NCBI GenBank assembly: GCA_944390865.1 | Contig: CALXRC010000017.1 | Span: 1 to 45,949, forward strand | Source of the DNA: an uncultured Spirochaetales bacterium | GTDB taxonomy: Bacteria > Spirochaetota > Spirochaetia > Sphaerochaetales > Sphaerochaetaceae | DNA: 45,949 bases | Reading direction: 5' to 3' | Part shown: piece after piece, positions 14,322 to 22,882 of the stretch | How positions within the stretch are numbered: position 1 is the stretch's first letter | How the letters are laid out: every line of letters begins with the position of its first letter | Notes under the pieces: model-generated | The model's input: the letters and a program-made list of their open reading frames with translations, nothing else | Told to the model about the DNA's origin: nothing | Database searches by the model: none | Position numbers and translations under genes: made by a program

Positions 14322-14996
14322 TCACTCCTCACTTCCGCCTGACAGCTCTTTTTTCAGCTTTTCCAGCTCTGCTTCCACGGCTGCATCCGTTTCCATTTCC
14401 TCAAAAGTCTCCCTCACAGTTTTCTGTGCAGCAGACTTTCCTGAAACCTTTGCCTCTGCCTCCCAGCGCTCAATGCGGGCCTGAAGCTCTTCAAACTTGC
14501 GTGCGAAGTCAGCACTCTCGCTTTCCCTCAGAGTCTCATTGTTCCTGATCTTCTCTTTTGCGGCATTCGCCCTGCTGACAAGATCGTCGCGCTTTGTCTT
14601 CATCTCGGCAAGCTTCGCGTTCACCTGATCAAGCTGTTCTTTCAGGGAAGCGGTGATGCTGCTGATTGTACTGCGGCTTTCATTGAGCGCGCTGATCTGC
14701 TCCTCAAGCTTCCGCTTCTCAATGACTGCTTCTCTGGCAAGCTCGTCATTTTCCTTTTTAAGCGCAAGCTTCGCTCTTTCTGCCCAGCGCCCGGCCGCTT
14801 CCTCTGCCTGTCTGATCTGGCGCTCCAGCGTCGTCATTGCAGCAAGCTTTTCAGCAATCGATGCCCTGATGCTGACAGAGGTCTCTTCCATCTTGTCTAT
14901 CATCAGGTTGATCATCTTCTTCGGATCTTCCATCTTGTCCAGTGCGCTGTTCACATTTGATGAGATGATATCGCTCATTCTCCTGAATACGTTCAT
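14322..14996 (-). CDS. pspA: PspA/IM30 family membrane-stress protein
   Basis: 224 residues, almost entirely coiled coil. The amphipathic N-terminus MNVFRRMSDIISSNVNSALD and the DPKKMINLMIDKME motif are family signatures, followed by long heptad-rich helices (RKLEEQISALNESRSTI and similar). PspA/IM30 (ESCRT-III-like) proteins assemble on the inner membrane and preserve its integrity and the proton-motive force. Ribosome site AAGGAG before ATG 14996. No PspF or sigma-54 (-24/-12) promoter is seen, so regulation differs from E. coli. First gene of a pair with pspC. Confidence 0.92.
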   Translation of the reverse strand: MNVFRRMSDIISSNVNSALDKMEDPKKMINLMIDKMEETSVSIRASIAEKLAAMTTLERQIRQAEEAAGRWAERAKLALKKENDELAREAVIEKRKLEEQISALNESRSTISSITASLKEQLDQVNAKLAEMKTKRDDLVSRANAAKEKIRNNETLRESESADFARKFEELQARIERWEAEAKVSGKSAAQKTVRETFEEMETDAAVEAELEKLKKELSGGSEE

Positions 14997-15172
14997 TCTT
15001 TTATTGTCTCCTTATAACTGGTTTTGTCTTTTTACACTCTCCCTTAATGCAACAGCCATGCCAAACCGGGAAAAATATGGCAAATATGCACTTCAGTGCG
15101 GAAAATGCCAGCTGAAATGGTGAAAAAAACCAGAACGGATGGTTCCGGTGGATTGATTCATGCCTGATCTGC

Positions 15173-15178
15173 TATTCT
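15173..15178 (+). promoter_or_regulatory. -10 box six bases before rsmI start
   Basis: TATTCT at 15173-15178 with six bases to ATG 15185 and no Shine-Dalgarno sequence; the -35 region is weak. Suggests a leaderless transcript, as for add. Confidence 0.4.
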
Positions 15179-15184
15179 TTTCCT

Positions 15185-15892
15185 ATGAGTACGCTTTACA
15201 TGGTCGCAAGCCCGATCGGAAATCTTGATGACATAACTCTCAGGGCCCTGAAAGTGCTGGAAGAGGTTGATGTGGTAGCCTGTGAGGACACAAGGCATAC
15301 AGGGCAGCTGCTGTCCCACTTCAATCTGAAGAAGCGCTGCATAGCCTGTCATGCCCATAATGAAGAAGAAAGCGCTAAAGGCATCATCGCACTGCTGGAC
15401 AGGGGCGAGGATGTGGCTTATCTGTCAGATGCGGGAACTCCCGGGATATCGGATCCGGGAGCACGTCTTGCCGGGGCGGTCAGAGAGAGCGGGCATAAGA
15501 TTGTGCCTCTGCCTGGCGCCTCTGCCTGCATCACGCTGCTGTCTGCCGCAGGGAATGTGGGAAAAACGTTCACCTTTGAAGGCTTCCTCTCTCCAAAGAA
15601 GGGAAGGCGGACAAAGAGACTGGCTGAACTTATCGGGCGCGGTGAGTGCTTCGTGATCTACGAGTCTCCCTTCCGCGTGCTCAAGACGCTTGAGGATATA
15701 AGAAGCTGCGACCCTGCGGCCCGCATTGTCATGGGGCGCGAGCTGACAAAACAGTTTGAGGAAATCCTCAGCCTTCCTGTGGACCAGCTCATCAGCACGC
15801 TCTCAGCGCGTCCTGCGGTAAAAGGCGAATTTGCTCTTGCCGTCATACCCGGAGGTCATGATGATAACGCTGAAGAAGATCAGGACGCTTAA
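15185..15892 (+). CDS. rsmI: 16S rRNA (cytidine1402-2'-O)-methyltransferase RsmI
   Basis: Methylates the 2'-O of C1402 in the ribosomal P site using SAM. 235 residues of tetrapyrrole-methylase fold. Family motifs: LYMVASPIGNLDDITLRAL at the start, ACEDTRHTGQLL, AYLSDAGTPGISDPG (SAM loop), PLPGASACITLLSAAG, FEGFLSPKKGRR, VIYESPFRVLKTLEDI and the closing VKGEFALAVIPG. Slightly shorter than E. coli RsmI, lacking much of its C-terminal extension. Its last 32 bases overlap the next methyltransferase gene, so the two rRNA/tRNA-modification genes are co-translated. Confidence 0.96.
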   Translation: MSTLYMVASPIGNLDDITLRALKVLEEVDVVACEDTRHTGQLLSHFNLKKRCIACHAHNEEESAKGIIALLDRGEDVAYLSDAGTPGISDPGARLAGAVRESGHKIVPLPGASACITLLSAAGNVGKTFTFEGFLSPKKGRRTKRLAELIGRGECFVIYESPFRVLKTLEDIRSCDPAARIVMGRELTKQFEEILSLPVDQLISTLSARPAVKGEFALAVIPGGHDDNAEEDQDA

Positions 15893-16637
15893 GGACCGCA
15901 CCCAGCTGAGAAAGGCTGCGCTCCTGATGTACAGGGAAAGTGAGCAGCGCGGGCTGGATGATGATTACCTTGAAGGGCTGAGGAGCATTGTGCTTTCCAG
16001 CCCTGTCCTCACGCAAAGTGACAAGTCAGGACTTGATGCCTTATTCTCTTCCTACCTTGCTTCCCGCGATCCGCTTTGCGCGAAAGACATATATTATATG
16101 CTTCTGAGGCTGCTCGGCGAGGAGCCTGCAGAGTGGGACTTTGTCACTGAGGATGGACGCCTTGATGCTTCCGGCCGCACAGTGCTTCCGCACTCTCTCT
16201 TTCTTGACCGCATACGTTCCCCGTACAACATCGGTGCGATATTCAGAAGCGCTGAGAGCTTCGGCGTTGAGCACATTTACCTCAGGCAGGGCTGCGGGGA
16301 TGTGCACTCGCCGCGCTGCATGCGCACCTCGCGCGGTGCTGTGGACATAATACCGTATACGGAGAACTGCGATCTGTCCGTACTCGAGGGGCGGACAGTC
16401 TTTGCCCTTGAGACAGGAGGACAGAGCCTTTCAGACTTTGCCTTCCCCGAGTCTGCCGTCTGCGTGATAGGAAGCGAGGAGGACGGCGTCAGCCCTGACT
16501 GCCTGAAATACTGCCAGAACAGGGTAAGCATAGAGATGATGGGCGCTAAGGCTTCCATTAACGTATCAGTCGCTGCTGGAATCCTGCTTTACAGCTGGGC
16601 CCAGTCTGACTCAGCCCTGTTTCCCGCTCTCGTATAG
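15861..16637 (+). CDS. TrmH/SpoU-family RNA 2'-O-methyltransferase
   Basis: 258 residues from ATG 15861, five bases after GGAGG (ATG 15858 and an upstream TTG 15831 are alternatives). N-terminal about 110 residues are helical and not recognised; the C-terminal 150 are SPOUT: motif 1 FLDRIRSPYNIGAIFRSAESFG with the catalytic-type Arg, motif 2 VIGSEEDGVS, motif 3 IEMMGAKASINVSVAAGILLY. SpoU enzymes methylate ribose in tRNA or rRNA; the exact target cannot be told from sequence. The Asn after Ile in SINVS replaces the usual SLNVS. Overlaps rsmI by 32 bases and converges on the lon-like gene with a 27-base overlap. Confidence 0.88.
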   Translation: MITLKKIRTLKDRTQLRKAALLMYRESEQRGLDDDYLEGLRSIVLSSPVLTQSDKSGLDALFSSYLASRDPLCAKDIYYMLLRLLGEEPAEWDFVTEDGRLDASGRTVLPHSLFLDRIRSPYNIGAIFRSAESFGVEHIYLRQGCGDVHSPRCMRTSRGAVDIIPYTENCDLSVLEGRTVFALETGGQSLSDFAFPESAVCVIGSEEDGVSPDCLKYCQNRVSIEMMGAKASINVSVAAGILLYSWAQSDSALFPALV

Positions 16638-18485
16638 CTTTTTCAGCCTGTCTTCAATCATGCGGTTGAAGCTGCCGGGAGTGAAGACTCCCCTTGCATT
16701 GCGGCTGCCGGCTGGAAGTCCGGTCATTATTTCCATTCCTTCCTCTATGCTGCTGACAGCGTAGATGTGAAAGCGTCCGTCACGGACAGCCTCTTCCACC
16801 TCATATGGGAGTATCAGGGATCTGATGTTCTGGCGCGGGATTATGACGCCCTGCCGGCCTGTGAGGCCGCAGCGCAGACAGGTTCTGTAGAACCCCGTGA
16901 TCTTCTCATTTATGCCTCCGACAGGCTGGAGCTGGCCCATCTGGCTGACCGAGCCGGTCACGGCAATGTCCTGCCTGACCGGAATTTCTCCCACGGCGGA
17001 CAGCAGGGCATAAAGCTCTGATGATGAGGCGCTGTCACCGTCAATCTCGCTGTAGTTCTGCTCAAAGCAGATGCCTGCATATATCGAAAGCGGGAAGGAG
17101 CGCGCATAGGCCTTTCTCAGATAGCCTTCAAGTATCAGGATGCCTTTGTCATGAATTTCCCCGGACAGGCCTGCCTCATGCTCAATGTTGACAATGCCTT
17201 CGCTTCCAGGGGCCACAGTCGCGCTTATGACGGCAGGAGTACCGAAGGAGACAAGGCCTCTGTCCATTACCGCAAGGCCGTTCACGACGCCTGTCTTCCA
17301 TCCGTCAGTCGCGACAATGATGTCCCCGCAGGCAATCTCGTCATTGATGCGCTCTTCTGCAGTGCTGACAGCGTAGTCACGCTCTTTTATCACCTCATTG
17401 ATTTCCCTTGCTGTGATCACTTTGCCTGCAGGATATGCAGCTTCGCTGATCAGGTCTCCAAGTATGGAAAGCTGGCTTGACAGCTGGTTCCTGCTTTCTG
17501 CAAACCAGGACGAGTAGCGCAGAAGGGCAAGCAGGGCAGATGAGTCTATCTCTTTTCCATTTCTCTCAGCCTCGCTCTCGAAGTAAGCCACACAGCCTGC
17601 TATGTTGTCTGCAGACGCGTCCATTCTGTAGTCAAACTGCGGCGATGACTTGAACAGCCTCAGGAAATCCTCATCCTTCTCGCTGAGCTTGTCATAAAGC
17701 TCGTCTCCTGCAAGCAGGATGACCTTTGTCTGAAGTGCGATGGCCTGAGGCCTTATCCTCTCCCTGCGGCCAAGGGCGTCCTGGACGTAGCTGCCTTTTA
17801 CAGCCATGCTGGTAGAATCGATGTGGCGCTTCAGCTCATCCCACAGACCTTCCTGGGCCAGCAGTTCATCGGCAAACAGGACGAGAAAGCCTCCTGCCGC
17901 CTTGGTGTAGGAACCGGCTATGATCTCCTCGCCGGATGTGTAGCCGAAAAGGTTTTCCGGGGAAGGGTGGGTCTCTATTATGAACGGACGCTCTGCTGCC
18001 TTATACCGGTCAAGAATGAGGCAGGGGCGGGCGATGTGCTCATCCCAGCCTGTTGTCTGAATCAGATGCAAATAAGATAAGACGCTCTCATCTGTCTCTT
18101 CGCTTATCAGGGTTCTTACAGAAGCAGCAAAGTTCTCTTCTGTGAGCGCTGAAAGGTTTTTTGCAAGCTTTCTTCCTTCTCCAGCCTGAAGCACAAGAGC
18201 CCTGGGGGAGGTGCTGTCAGCAGGATTGTAGACGTAGATCACATCCTTTATGAAGCTTTCATCACTGATGACAGCCTTCACTTCTTCTCTCAGCGCTGAG
18301 AGCCTGCCTGTTCCGAAATCACCGCAGATGAAAATGTTGAATCCGCTTTTATCCGTTCTCAGCGCACTTCTCAGTGCCCTGAGAGCCCTGTCCTGGCCGA
18401 CAATGCCTTTTCTCGGCCTGTCCTTTGGGAGGACAGACTCATCATAGCTGAATGCGACCTGGCTGTAACTCAGTTCCTGTGCCAT
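16611..18485 (-). CDS. Lon-like ATP-dependent protease family (AAA_32/Lon C-terminal)
   Basis: 624 residues. N-terminal AAA-like domain with a P-loop-like GDFGTGR (residues 55-61) in which the Walker A lysine is replaced by arginine, typical of this Lon-like (LonH/YcbZ-type) branch. The C-terminal domain is a Lon protease: catalytic Ser485 in GDSASSSEL and Lys528 in VGGINEKI, after FEQNYSEIDG. It probably degrades unfolded proteins or specific targets; ATP hydrolysis may be weak or lost. Start at ATG 18485: a TTGCAA/TACACT promoter ends seven bases before, implying a nearly leaderless mRNA; the upstream 48-codon extension would include it. Confidence 0.9.
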   Translation of the reverse strand: MAQELSYSQVAFSYDESVLPKDRPRKGIVGQDRALRALRSALRTDKSGFNIFICGDFGTGRLSALREEVKAVISDESFIKDVIYVYNPADSTSPRALVLQAGEGRKLAKNLSALTEENFAASVRTLISEETDESVLSYLHLIQTTGWDEHIARPCLILDRYKAAERPFIIETHPSPENLFGYTSGEEIIAGSYTKAAGGFLVLFADELLAQEGLWDELKRHIDSTSMAVKGSYVQDALGRRERIRPQAIALQTKVILLAGDELYDKLSEKDEDFLRLFKSSPQFDYRMDASADNIAGCVAYFESEAERNGKEIDSSALLALLRYSSWFAESRNQLSSQLSILGDLISEAAYPAGKVITAREINEVIKERDYAVSTAEERINDEIACGDIIVATDGWKTGVVNGLAVMDRGLVSFGTPAVISATVAPGSEGIVNIEHEAGLSGEIHDKGILILEGYLRKAYARSFPLSIYAGICFEQNYSEIDGDSASSSELYALLSAVGEIPVRQDIAVTGSVSQMGQLQPVGGINEKITGFYRTCLRCGLTGRQGVIIPRQNIRSLILPYEVEEAVRDGRFHIYAVSSIEEGMEIMTGLPAGSRNARGVFTPGSFNRMIEDRLKKLYESGKQG

Positions 18486-18492
18486 AGAAGAA

Positions 18493-18520
18493 AGTGTACA
18501 GAAGTCTTTCCTCTTTGCAA
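18493..18520 (-). promoter_or_regulatory. Promoter of the lon-like gene, leaderless type
   Basis: On the minus strand TTGCAA (18520-18515), 16 bases, TACACT (18498-18493), then seven bases to ATG 18485 with no Shine-Dalgarno site. Confidence 0.55.
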
Positions 18521-18895
18521 ATAACAAATACAGGTGATCTTCTGTTCTGGCTTCGCGCTGCAGCCGGAGGACAGTACGCCAGCTCCCAGCTTTTCTTTCT
18601 GTCAGTACGGCTGCGTTTTCCGGCTTCACCTGCTTAGAATCAAGGCATCAGTGAACAAGGAAAAATACACTGAGTCCGTAAATCAGGAGAAAGACCAGAG
18701 ATATTCTCTGGAAGCCTATAGACTTGCCTAGATGATACTTCCACCAAGCACATTGCCTCCCCGAAATCAGCTTGAAGCCTGTCTGTTTGATTTGATTAGA
18801 TTTATGAGCGTCAACAGGTGAGAGACGGCGGCCTTTGATCCCGTTAAGGGAGGCAATTTTCCTAATTCACCATAGGAAAGGAGGAGAACGGCAGG
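18521..18895. other. Intergenic region with possible gene remnants
   Basis: No confident gene. Plus-strand fragments have protein-like runs: a frame ending KASVNKEKYTESVNQEKDQR, then YSLEAYRLA and stop near 18731, and directly after it MILPPSTLPPRNQLEACLFD with LIRFMSVNR (18732-18821). They may be decayed genes. A short palindrome CCAGAGA-TAT-TCTCTGG sits at 18695-18711. Confidence 0.3.
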
Positions 18896-18928
18896 CCTGA
18901 TGCCAGAGCTTCATGCCCTGGCATCAGG
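18896..18928 (-). terminator. Hairpin terminator of cstA
   Basis: CCTGATGCCAG (18896-18906) pairs with CTGGCATCAGG (18918-18928), ten bases after the cstA stop (minus strand). The loop contains AGCTTCA, also found in the hairpins at 35897-35929 and 30972-30995. Confidence 0.65.
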
Positions 18929-18937
18929 GAGTACAGT

Positions 18938-20626
18938 TCAGGCCTTCTGTGAGTTTTTCCTGCTTCTTATCAGCTGCCTGCAGGAGGTGACGACAATTGT
19001 CACTCCGAGTATCATCAGCAGGATTGCGACGATAAGCTGGAGTCCTTCAACCATGAAGACTCCTGTTCCCGCTGAGAATGCCGAGACCAGGGCGATGAAG
19101 CGCTGGATCAGTGCGCTGAACGTGACTGCGAGCATGATGACGAAGGGCGGGATGAGAGTTCTCATCTCTCTTCCTGTGACCTTGAGGAAGACGCAGAGCG
19201 TTATCAGCACCAGCGCGCTCAGCAGCTGGTTCGCGCTGCCGAACAGCGGCCAGATGTTTGAGTAGCCTATCTGAGTCAGGATGTAGCCCGGCGCCAGCGT
19301 GATTATTGTCGACACGTACTTGTTGCACAGCACCTTTCTCCACAGGGCGGCACTGCTCATGTCATCAACGCTGAAAAGCTCCTGGAAGCTCATCCTTCCG
19401 ATTCTTGCGACAGAGTCAAGGGTCGTGAAGGCGAGGGCGGAGACACACATTGTCATGAAGCTCTGGGCTACGAAGACTGGGATGCCGAACATTTCAAGAA
19501 AGCCTGCGACACCGCTTGAGAAGATCTGGAAAGGTGTTCCGGCGGCAGCTGTGCCGTCAGCACTGGCCGCAGCACCCGCGACGCAGAGTGCGACGACCGC
19601 AAGCAGGCTCTCCAGCAGCATGGCTCCGTATCCGACCTTGAGCATGTCCTTTTCGTTTGACACTGTCTTTGAGCTTGTTCCGGAAGAGACAAGCGAATGG
19701 AAGCCTGAGACAGCTCCGCAGGCGACAGTCACAAAGAGGATGGGGAAGAGTGTTCCGAGGTTTGACTCAAAGCCAGTGAAGGCGGGAAGATTCATTTGCG
19801 GATGGGCGAATATCAGACCGAGCACAGCGCCGATGATCATTCCCACGAACATGAAGGTTGACATATAGTCTCTTGGCTGCATCACGAACCACATCGGAAG
19901 CACGGCGGCAAGCGCGATGTAGATAAAGGCAATCCAGACCCAGGCATCCTTTGCAAGCAGGACTGGAAGGTTCATGCCGAAGACAAAGGCCAGAATAGTG
20001 CACACAAGGCCGAGGGCGATTTCCTTCCAGCCTGTCAGGCGGGCCTTTTTCTGTATGCAGCCGAAGACGACGGCAAAGAGAATGAAGAACAGCGAGATGC
20101 TTCCGGCAGCGCCGTTGACGCGTGCATTTGCCGCCAGTGTCCCGTCTGTGCCGCTGAAAGCGTTGAAAGTGTCTGCGACCATGTCTGCGAAGGCTGCAAG
20201 CACGATGAGGCAGAAAAGCCAGCAGAAAACGAGAAAGAGCTTGCGTCCGGTTTTTCCGATGTATTTCTCAATCAGCAGTCCCATTGACTTTCCGTCATTC
20301 TTCACGCTGGCATAAAGAGCTCCGAAGTCTGTCACCGCACCAAAGAAAATGCCGCCGAGGATGATCCACAGGAGAACAGGCACCCAGCCGAAGACCGCGG
20401 CCTGTATCGCACCTGTCACAGGACCTGCGCCTGCGATTGAGGAAAACTGATGGGCAAAGACAGTCCATCCATCTGTAGGAACATAGTCCTGTCCGTCATT
20501 GTGTGTGAGGGCAGGTGTCTTTGCCTTGGGATCTATTCCCCATTTCTTGGCAAGCCATCTGCCATAAAGAGCATAAGCGATCACGAGGCAGACTGCCGTG
20601 ATCAGTACAATTACAAGAGTGTTCAT
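18938..20626 (-). CDS. cstA: CstA-family carbon-starvation transporter
   Basis: A polytopic inner-membrane protein of 562 residues, with about 16 hydrophobic segments. CstA proteins take up peptides or, in E. coli, pyruvate when carbon is short. Family motifs include YALYGRWLAKKWGIDP at the N-terminus, DGQDYVPTDGWTVFAHQFSSIAGAGPVTGAIQAA, FGAVTDFGALYASVKNDGKSMG, and FHSLVSSGTSSKTVSNEKD. At the short end of the CstA/BtsT size range (E. coli CstA is about 700). Start ATG 20626 has AAGAGG upstream; the extension to 20701 would overlap the promoter. Divergent from the DUF1538 gene, followed by a hairpin. Confidence 0.94.
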   Translation of the reverse strand: MNTLVIVLITAVCLVIAYALYGRWLAKKWGIDPKAKTPALTHNDGQDYVPTDGWTVFAHQFSSIAGAGPVTGAIQAAVFGWVPVLLWIILGGIFFGAVTDFGALYASVKNDGKSMGLLIEKYIGKTGRKLFLVFCWLFCLIVLAAFADMVADTFNAFSGTDGTLAANARVNGAAGSISLFFILFAVVFGCIQKKARLTGWKEIALGLVCTILAFVFGMNLPVLLAKDAWVWIAFIYIALAAVLPMWFVMQPRDYMSTFMFVGMIIGAVLGLIFAHPQMNLPAFTGFESNLGTLFPILFVTVACGAVSGFHSLVSSGTSSKTVSNEKDMLKVGYGAMLLESLLAVVALCVAGAAASADGTAAAGTPFQIFSSGVAGFLEMFGIPVFVAQSFMTMCVSALAFTTLDSVARIGRMSFQELFSVDDMSSAALWRKVLCNKYVSTIITLAPGYILTQIGYSNIWPLFGSANQLLSALVLITLCVFLKVTGREMRTLIPPFVIMLAVTFSALIQRFIALVSAFSAGTGVFMVEGLQLIVAILLMILGVTIVVTSCRQLIRSRKNSQKA

Positions 20627-20671
20627 TTTTTTAACCTCTTTTACTGTAAGAAACGTTTTTTTCAAGTGCGA

Positions 20672-20701
20672 ATGATAATGAAACGGGAAATCGCAGTTCA
20701 A
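20672..20701 (-). promoter_or_regulatory. Promoter of cstA
   Basis: On the minus strand TTGAAC (20701-20696), 18 bases, TATCAT (20677-20672), about 45 bases before the start codon. Confidence 0.5.
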
Positions 20702-20801
20702 GGGATTCCTGCGTCCTTTCTGTTGAGATTTTCTCTCCTGTGCTGACTTTGCTTCACGTCTGCATCCTGGTTATAACTTTTTTACTTAAAATCTTACCTC
20801 T

Positions 20802-20830
20802 TTGACCATTTGCACTTCAGCTGTTACTTT
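20802..20830 (+). promoter_or_regulatory. Promoter of the DUF1538/PII pair
   Basis: TTGACC (20802-20807), 17 bases, TACTTT (20825-20830). Confidence 0.5.
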
Positions 20831-20855
20831 AAAAGAAAAAAGCTGAGGAGAAAAC

Positions 20856-22304
20856 TTGGACCTGCTCAAACAGCTCAGGGAAGTGTCAGTATCAGTGCTT
20901 CCCATAGCCCTTGTGGCCTTAATCCTCTCACTTGGCCTGGGAGTCATGAACAGTACTGAAATGATGAACTTCATCATCTCAGTCGTCCTTGTCATTGCAG
21001 GACTGACACTTTTTCTTACCGGCGTCGATGTTGGACTGCTGCCAGTCGGCAGCAGAATAGGAAGCGCACTCACGAAGTCCCGTTCTCTTGCCATCATGGC
21101 TGCCTCTGCCTTTGTCCTGGGAATAATCATAACTGTGCCGGAGCCTGATGTTCAGGTGCTTGCGAATCAGGTGCATCAGGTCAACAGCTCCATACCACCC
21201 CTGCTGCTGAGTGCGAGCATCGCGCTCGGCGTGGGAATCTTCCTCGCGCTTTCTCTTGCGCGCACTGTGCTTGAATGGAAGATGAAGACTGTGATTCTCA
21301 TAAGCTATGTCCTCATCTTTGCAGTCGCCTTTTTCAATGATGATTTCTTCGTCTCCATCGCCTTTGATGCGGGAGGCGCCACGACAGGACCTCTGTCTGT
21401 GCCGTTCATCATGGCTCTGGGCATGGGTGTCGCCACGCTGAGAAAGCACAACGAGGAAGCAGAGTTCGGCTATGTCGCCCTTTCTTCTGCAGGACCGATG
21501 CTCACAGTCCTGATTCTGGGACTTGTCTTCGGCGGTGCCTCCAGCACAGCCGCTGCGGCAGCAGGGGAGGAGGCTGTCAGCTTTTTCCCGCTGCTGGCAT
21601 CCAAGTTTTCAGAAACAGGCATGTCAATGCTGCCTCTGCTCGTTGTCATAGTGTTCGCACAGGTGTTCTTTCTGAAAATGCCGAAGGTGGAGATGCTGAG
21701 AGTCGCATCCGGCATTGTCTATGCATATCTTGGCATTGTGATCTTCTTCACAGGTGTTGAGTTCTCATTTTCTGATGTGGCGCGGGAGCTCGGCGCTGCC
21801 CTGATAAGCATCAATGAGATCCTGCTTTATGCCGTGGGCTTTGTCCTAGGACTGTGCGTCGTGCTTGCGGAACCGGCGGTGATGGTGCTGACGAAGCAGG
21901 TCGAGGAAGCCAGCAGCGGAAGGATTCCCCGCCGCCTGATGCTTGCCACCCTTGCTCTAGGAGTGGGCCTGGCAGTAGTGCTCGCGCTGCTGCGCACTGT
22001 GCACTCGCTGTCAATCTGGTGCTTCCTGCTTCCAGGCTATGCCCTGATCATGCTGGCCATGATAAAGACTCCTGGCCTGTTCTCTGCCATTGCCTTTGAC
22101 TCTGGAGGCGTTGCGACAGGTCCGATGAGTTCGACTTTCCTGCTTCCTCTGGCGATGGGGGCCGCTTCCGGTTCTTCTGCGCTTTCATTAAGCGCATCTT
22201 TTGGTATGATTGCAATGATAGCGATGATGCCGATACTCCTGACTGAGATTCTTGGTATCATATATGCGATGAGAAGCAGAAAGGCAGAGGAGGTCACAAG
22301 ATGA
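20856..22304 (+). CDS. DUF1538 integral membrane protein (probable transporter)
   Basis: 482 residues with about 12-14 hydrophobic helices arranged as two repeated halves. Each half has a PE(P/A)xVQVL/xVLTxQV segment (VPEPDVQVLANQVHQV; AEPAVMVLTKQVEE) and an AFD(A/S)GG(A/V)xTGP motif (IAFDAGGATTGPLSVPF; IAFDSGGVATGPMSSTF). Duplicated halves with paired signature loops are typical of transporters of inverted-repeat fold. DUF1538 proteins have no established substrate. Start is TTG 20856, five bases after GAGGAG. The following PII-like gene overlaps by four bases (ATGA), which suggests the PII protein gates or reports on this transporter. Confidence 0.88.
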   Translation: MDLLKQLREVSVSVLPIALVALILSLGLGVMNSTEMMNFIISVVLVIAGLTLFLTGVDVGLLPVGSRIGSALTKSRSLAIMAASAFVLGIIITVPEPDVQVLANQVHQVNSSIPPLLLSASIALGVGIFLALSLARTVLEWKMKTVILISYVLIFAVAFFNDDFFVSIAFDAGGATTGPLSVPFIMALGMGVATLRKHNEEAEFGYVALSSAGPMLTVLILGLVFGGASSTAAAAAGEEAVSFFPLLASKFSETGMSMLPLLVVIVFAQVFFLKMPKVEMLRVASGIVYAYLGIVIFFTGVEFSFSDVARELGAALISINEILLYAVGFVLGLCVVLAEPAVMVLTKQVEEASSGRIPRRLMLATLALGVGLAVVLALLRTVHSLSIWCFLLPGYALIMLAMIKTPGLFSAIAFDSGGVATGPMSSTFLLPLAMGAASGSSALSLSASFGMIAMIAMMPILLTEILGIIYAMRSRKAEEVTR

Positions 22305-22882
22305 GTTCTATGCTGATGGCTGTGATCCGAAAGGGGCAGGCTGAACGTCTGATGAAGGCCGCAAGGACTGCCGGAGCTCCCGGGGGAACAGTATTCTATG
22401 CAAGAGGCACAGCATCAAACACAATTCTTGCGGCGCTGGGGCTGGGAGACAGTTCCCGCGAAGTGCTTGTAAGCTTTATTCCGGACAGCCTTGAGCAGGC
22501 TGTGCTTTCTGCCTGCAGGGCCTCTCATGCCAGAGGCGTCCTGCTGATTGCCGGCGAAGATGAGGAGAAAAAGATGGATACAGCCTGGACAATGATTCAG
22601 ATAATTTGCGAAGAGGGATTCTCTGAGGACATAATGGCGACAGCCAGAAAGGCCGGAGCCGGCGGAGGCACTGTGATTCACGCTCACGGCACCAGCACTG
22701 AGGCTGATGTCAGGTTTTTCGGCTCTCCTCTTGTTCCTGAAAAGGAAATCCTGATGATCATTGTGGAAAAGGAAAAAGAAGAGGCTGTCATCAGTGCAGT
22801 CTCTTCAATGGAAGTGCTGAAAAAGAAAGGGAGGGCAGTGATCTTCTCCCTCCCTGTAAAGACATTCACAAATCTGTCTTAG
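22301..22882 (+). CDS. Tandem PII-like signalling protein
   Basis: 193 residues with two PII-like (ferredoxin-fold) repeats. Repeat 1: LMAVIRKGQAERLMKAARTAGAPGGTVFYARGTAS. Repeat 2: QIICEEGFSEDIMATARKAGAGGGTVIHAHGTSTEADVRFFG, then KEILMIIVEKEKEEAVISAV. The 'A..AGA.GGT....RG' loop is the nucleotide-binding B-loop region of PII homologues. The T-loop tyrosine of classical GlnB is not seen, so uridylylation is unlikely. Start ATG overlaps the stop of the DUF1538 gene, with GAGGAGG upstream. Physical coupling to a membrane protein recalls GlnK-AmtB, but the ligand is unknown. Confidence 0.85.
   Translation: MSSMLMAVIRKGQAERLMKAARTAGAPGGTVFYARGTASNTILAALGLGDSSREVLVSFIPDSLEQAVLSACRASHARGVLLIAGEDEEKKMDTAWTMIQIICEEGFSEDIMATARKAGAGGGTVIHAHGTSTEADVRFFGSPLVPEKEILMIIVEKEKEEAVISAVSSMEVLKKKGRAVIFSLPVKTFTNLS

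Noticed and set aside
15050..15130. Possible third copy of the 5039/5184 repeat
   Set aside because: The GGAAAATGCC...GAAATGG resemblance is too short and too degenerate to claim; left as a remark only.
18534..18731. 65-residue plus-strand frame upstream of the lon-like gene
   Set aside because: It overlaps the lon-like promoter region; only its last 30 residues look protein-like, so it is described as a possible remnant and not as a gene.
18780..18890. GC-rich segment resembling a riboswitch before cstA's end
   Set aside because: It lies downstream of cstA, not upstream, and no known aptamer core was recognised.
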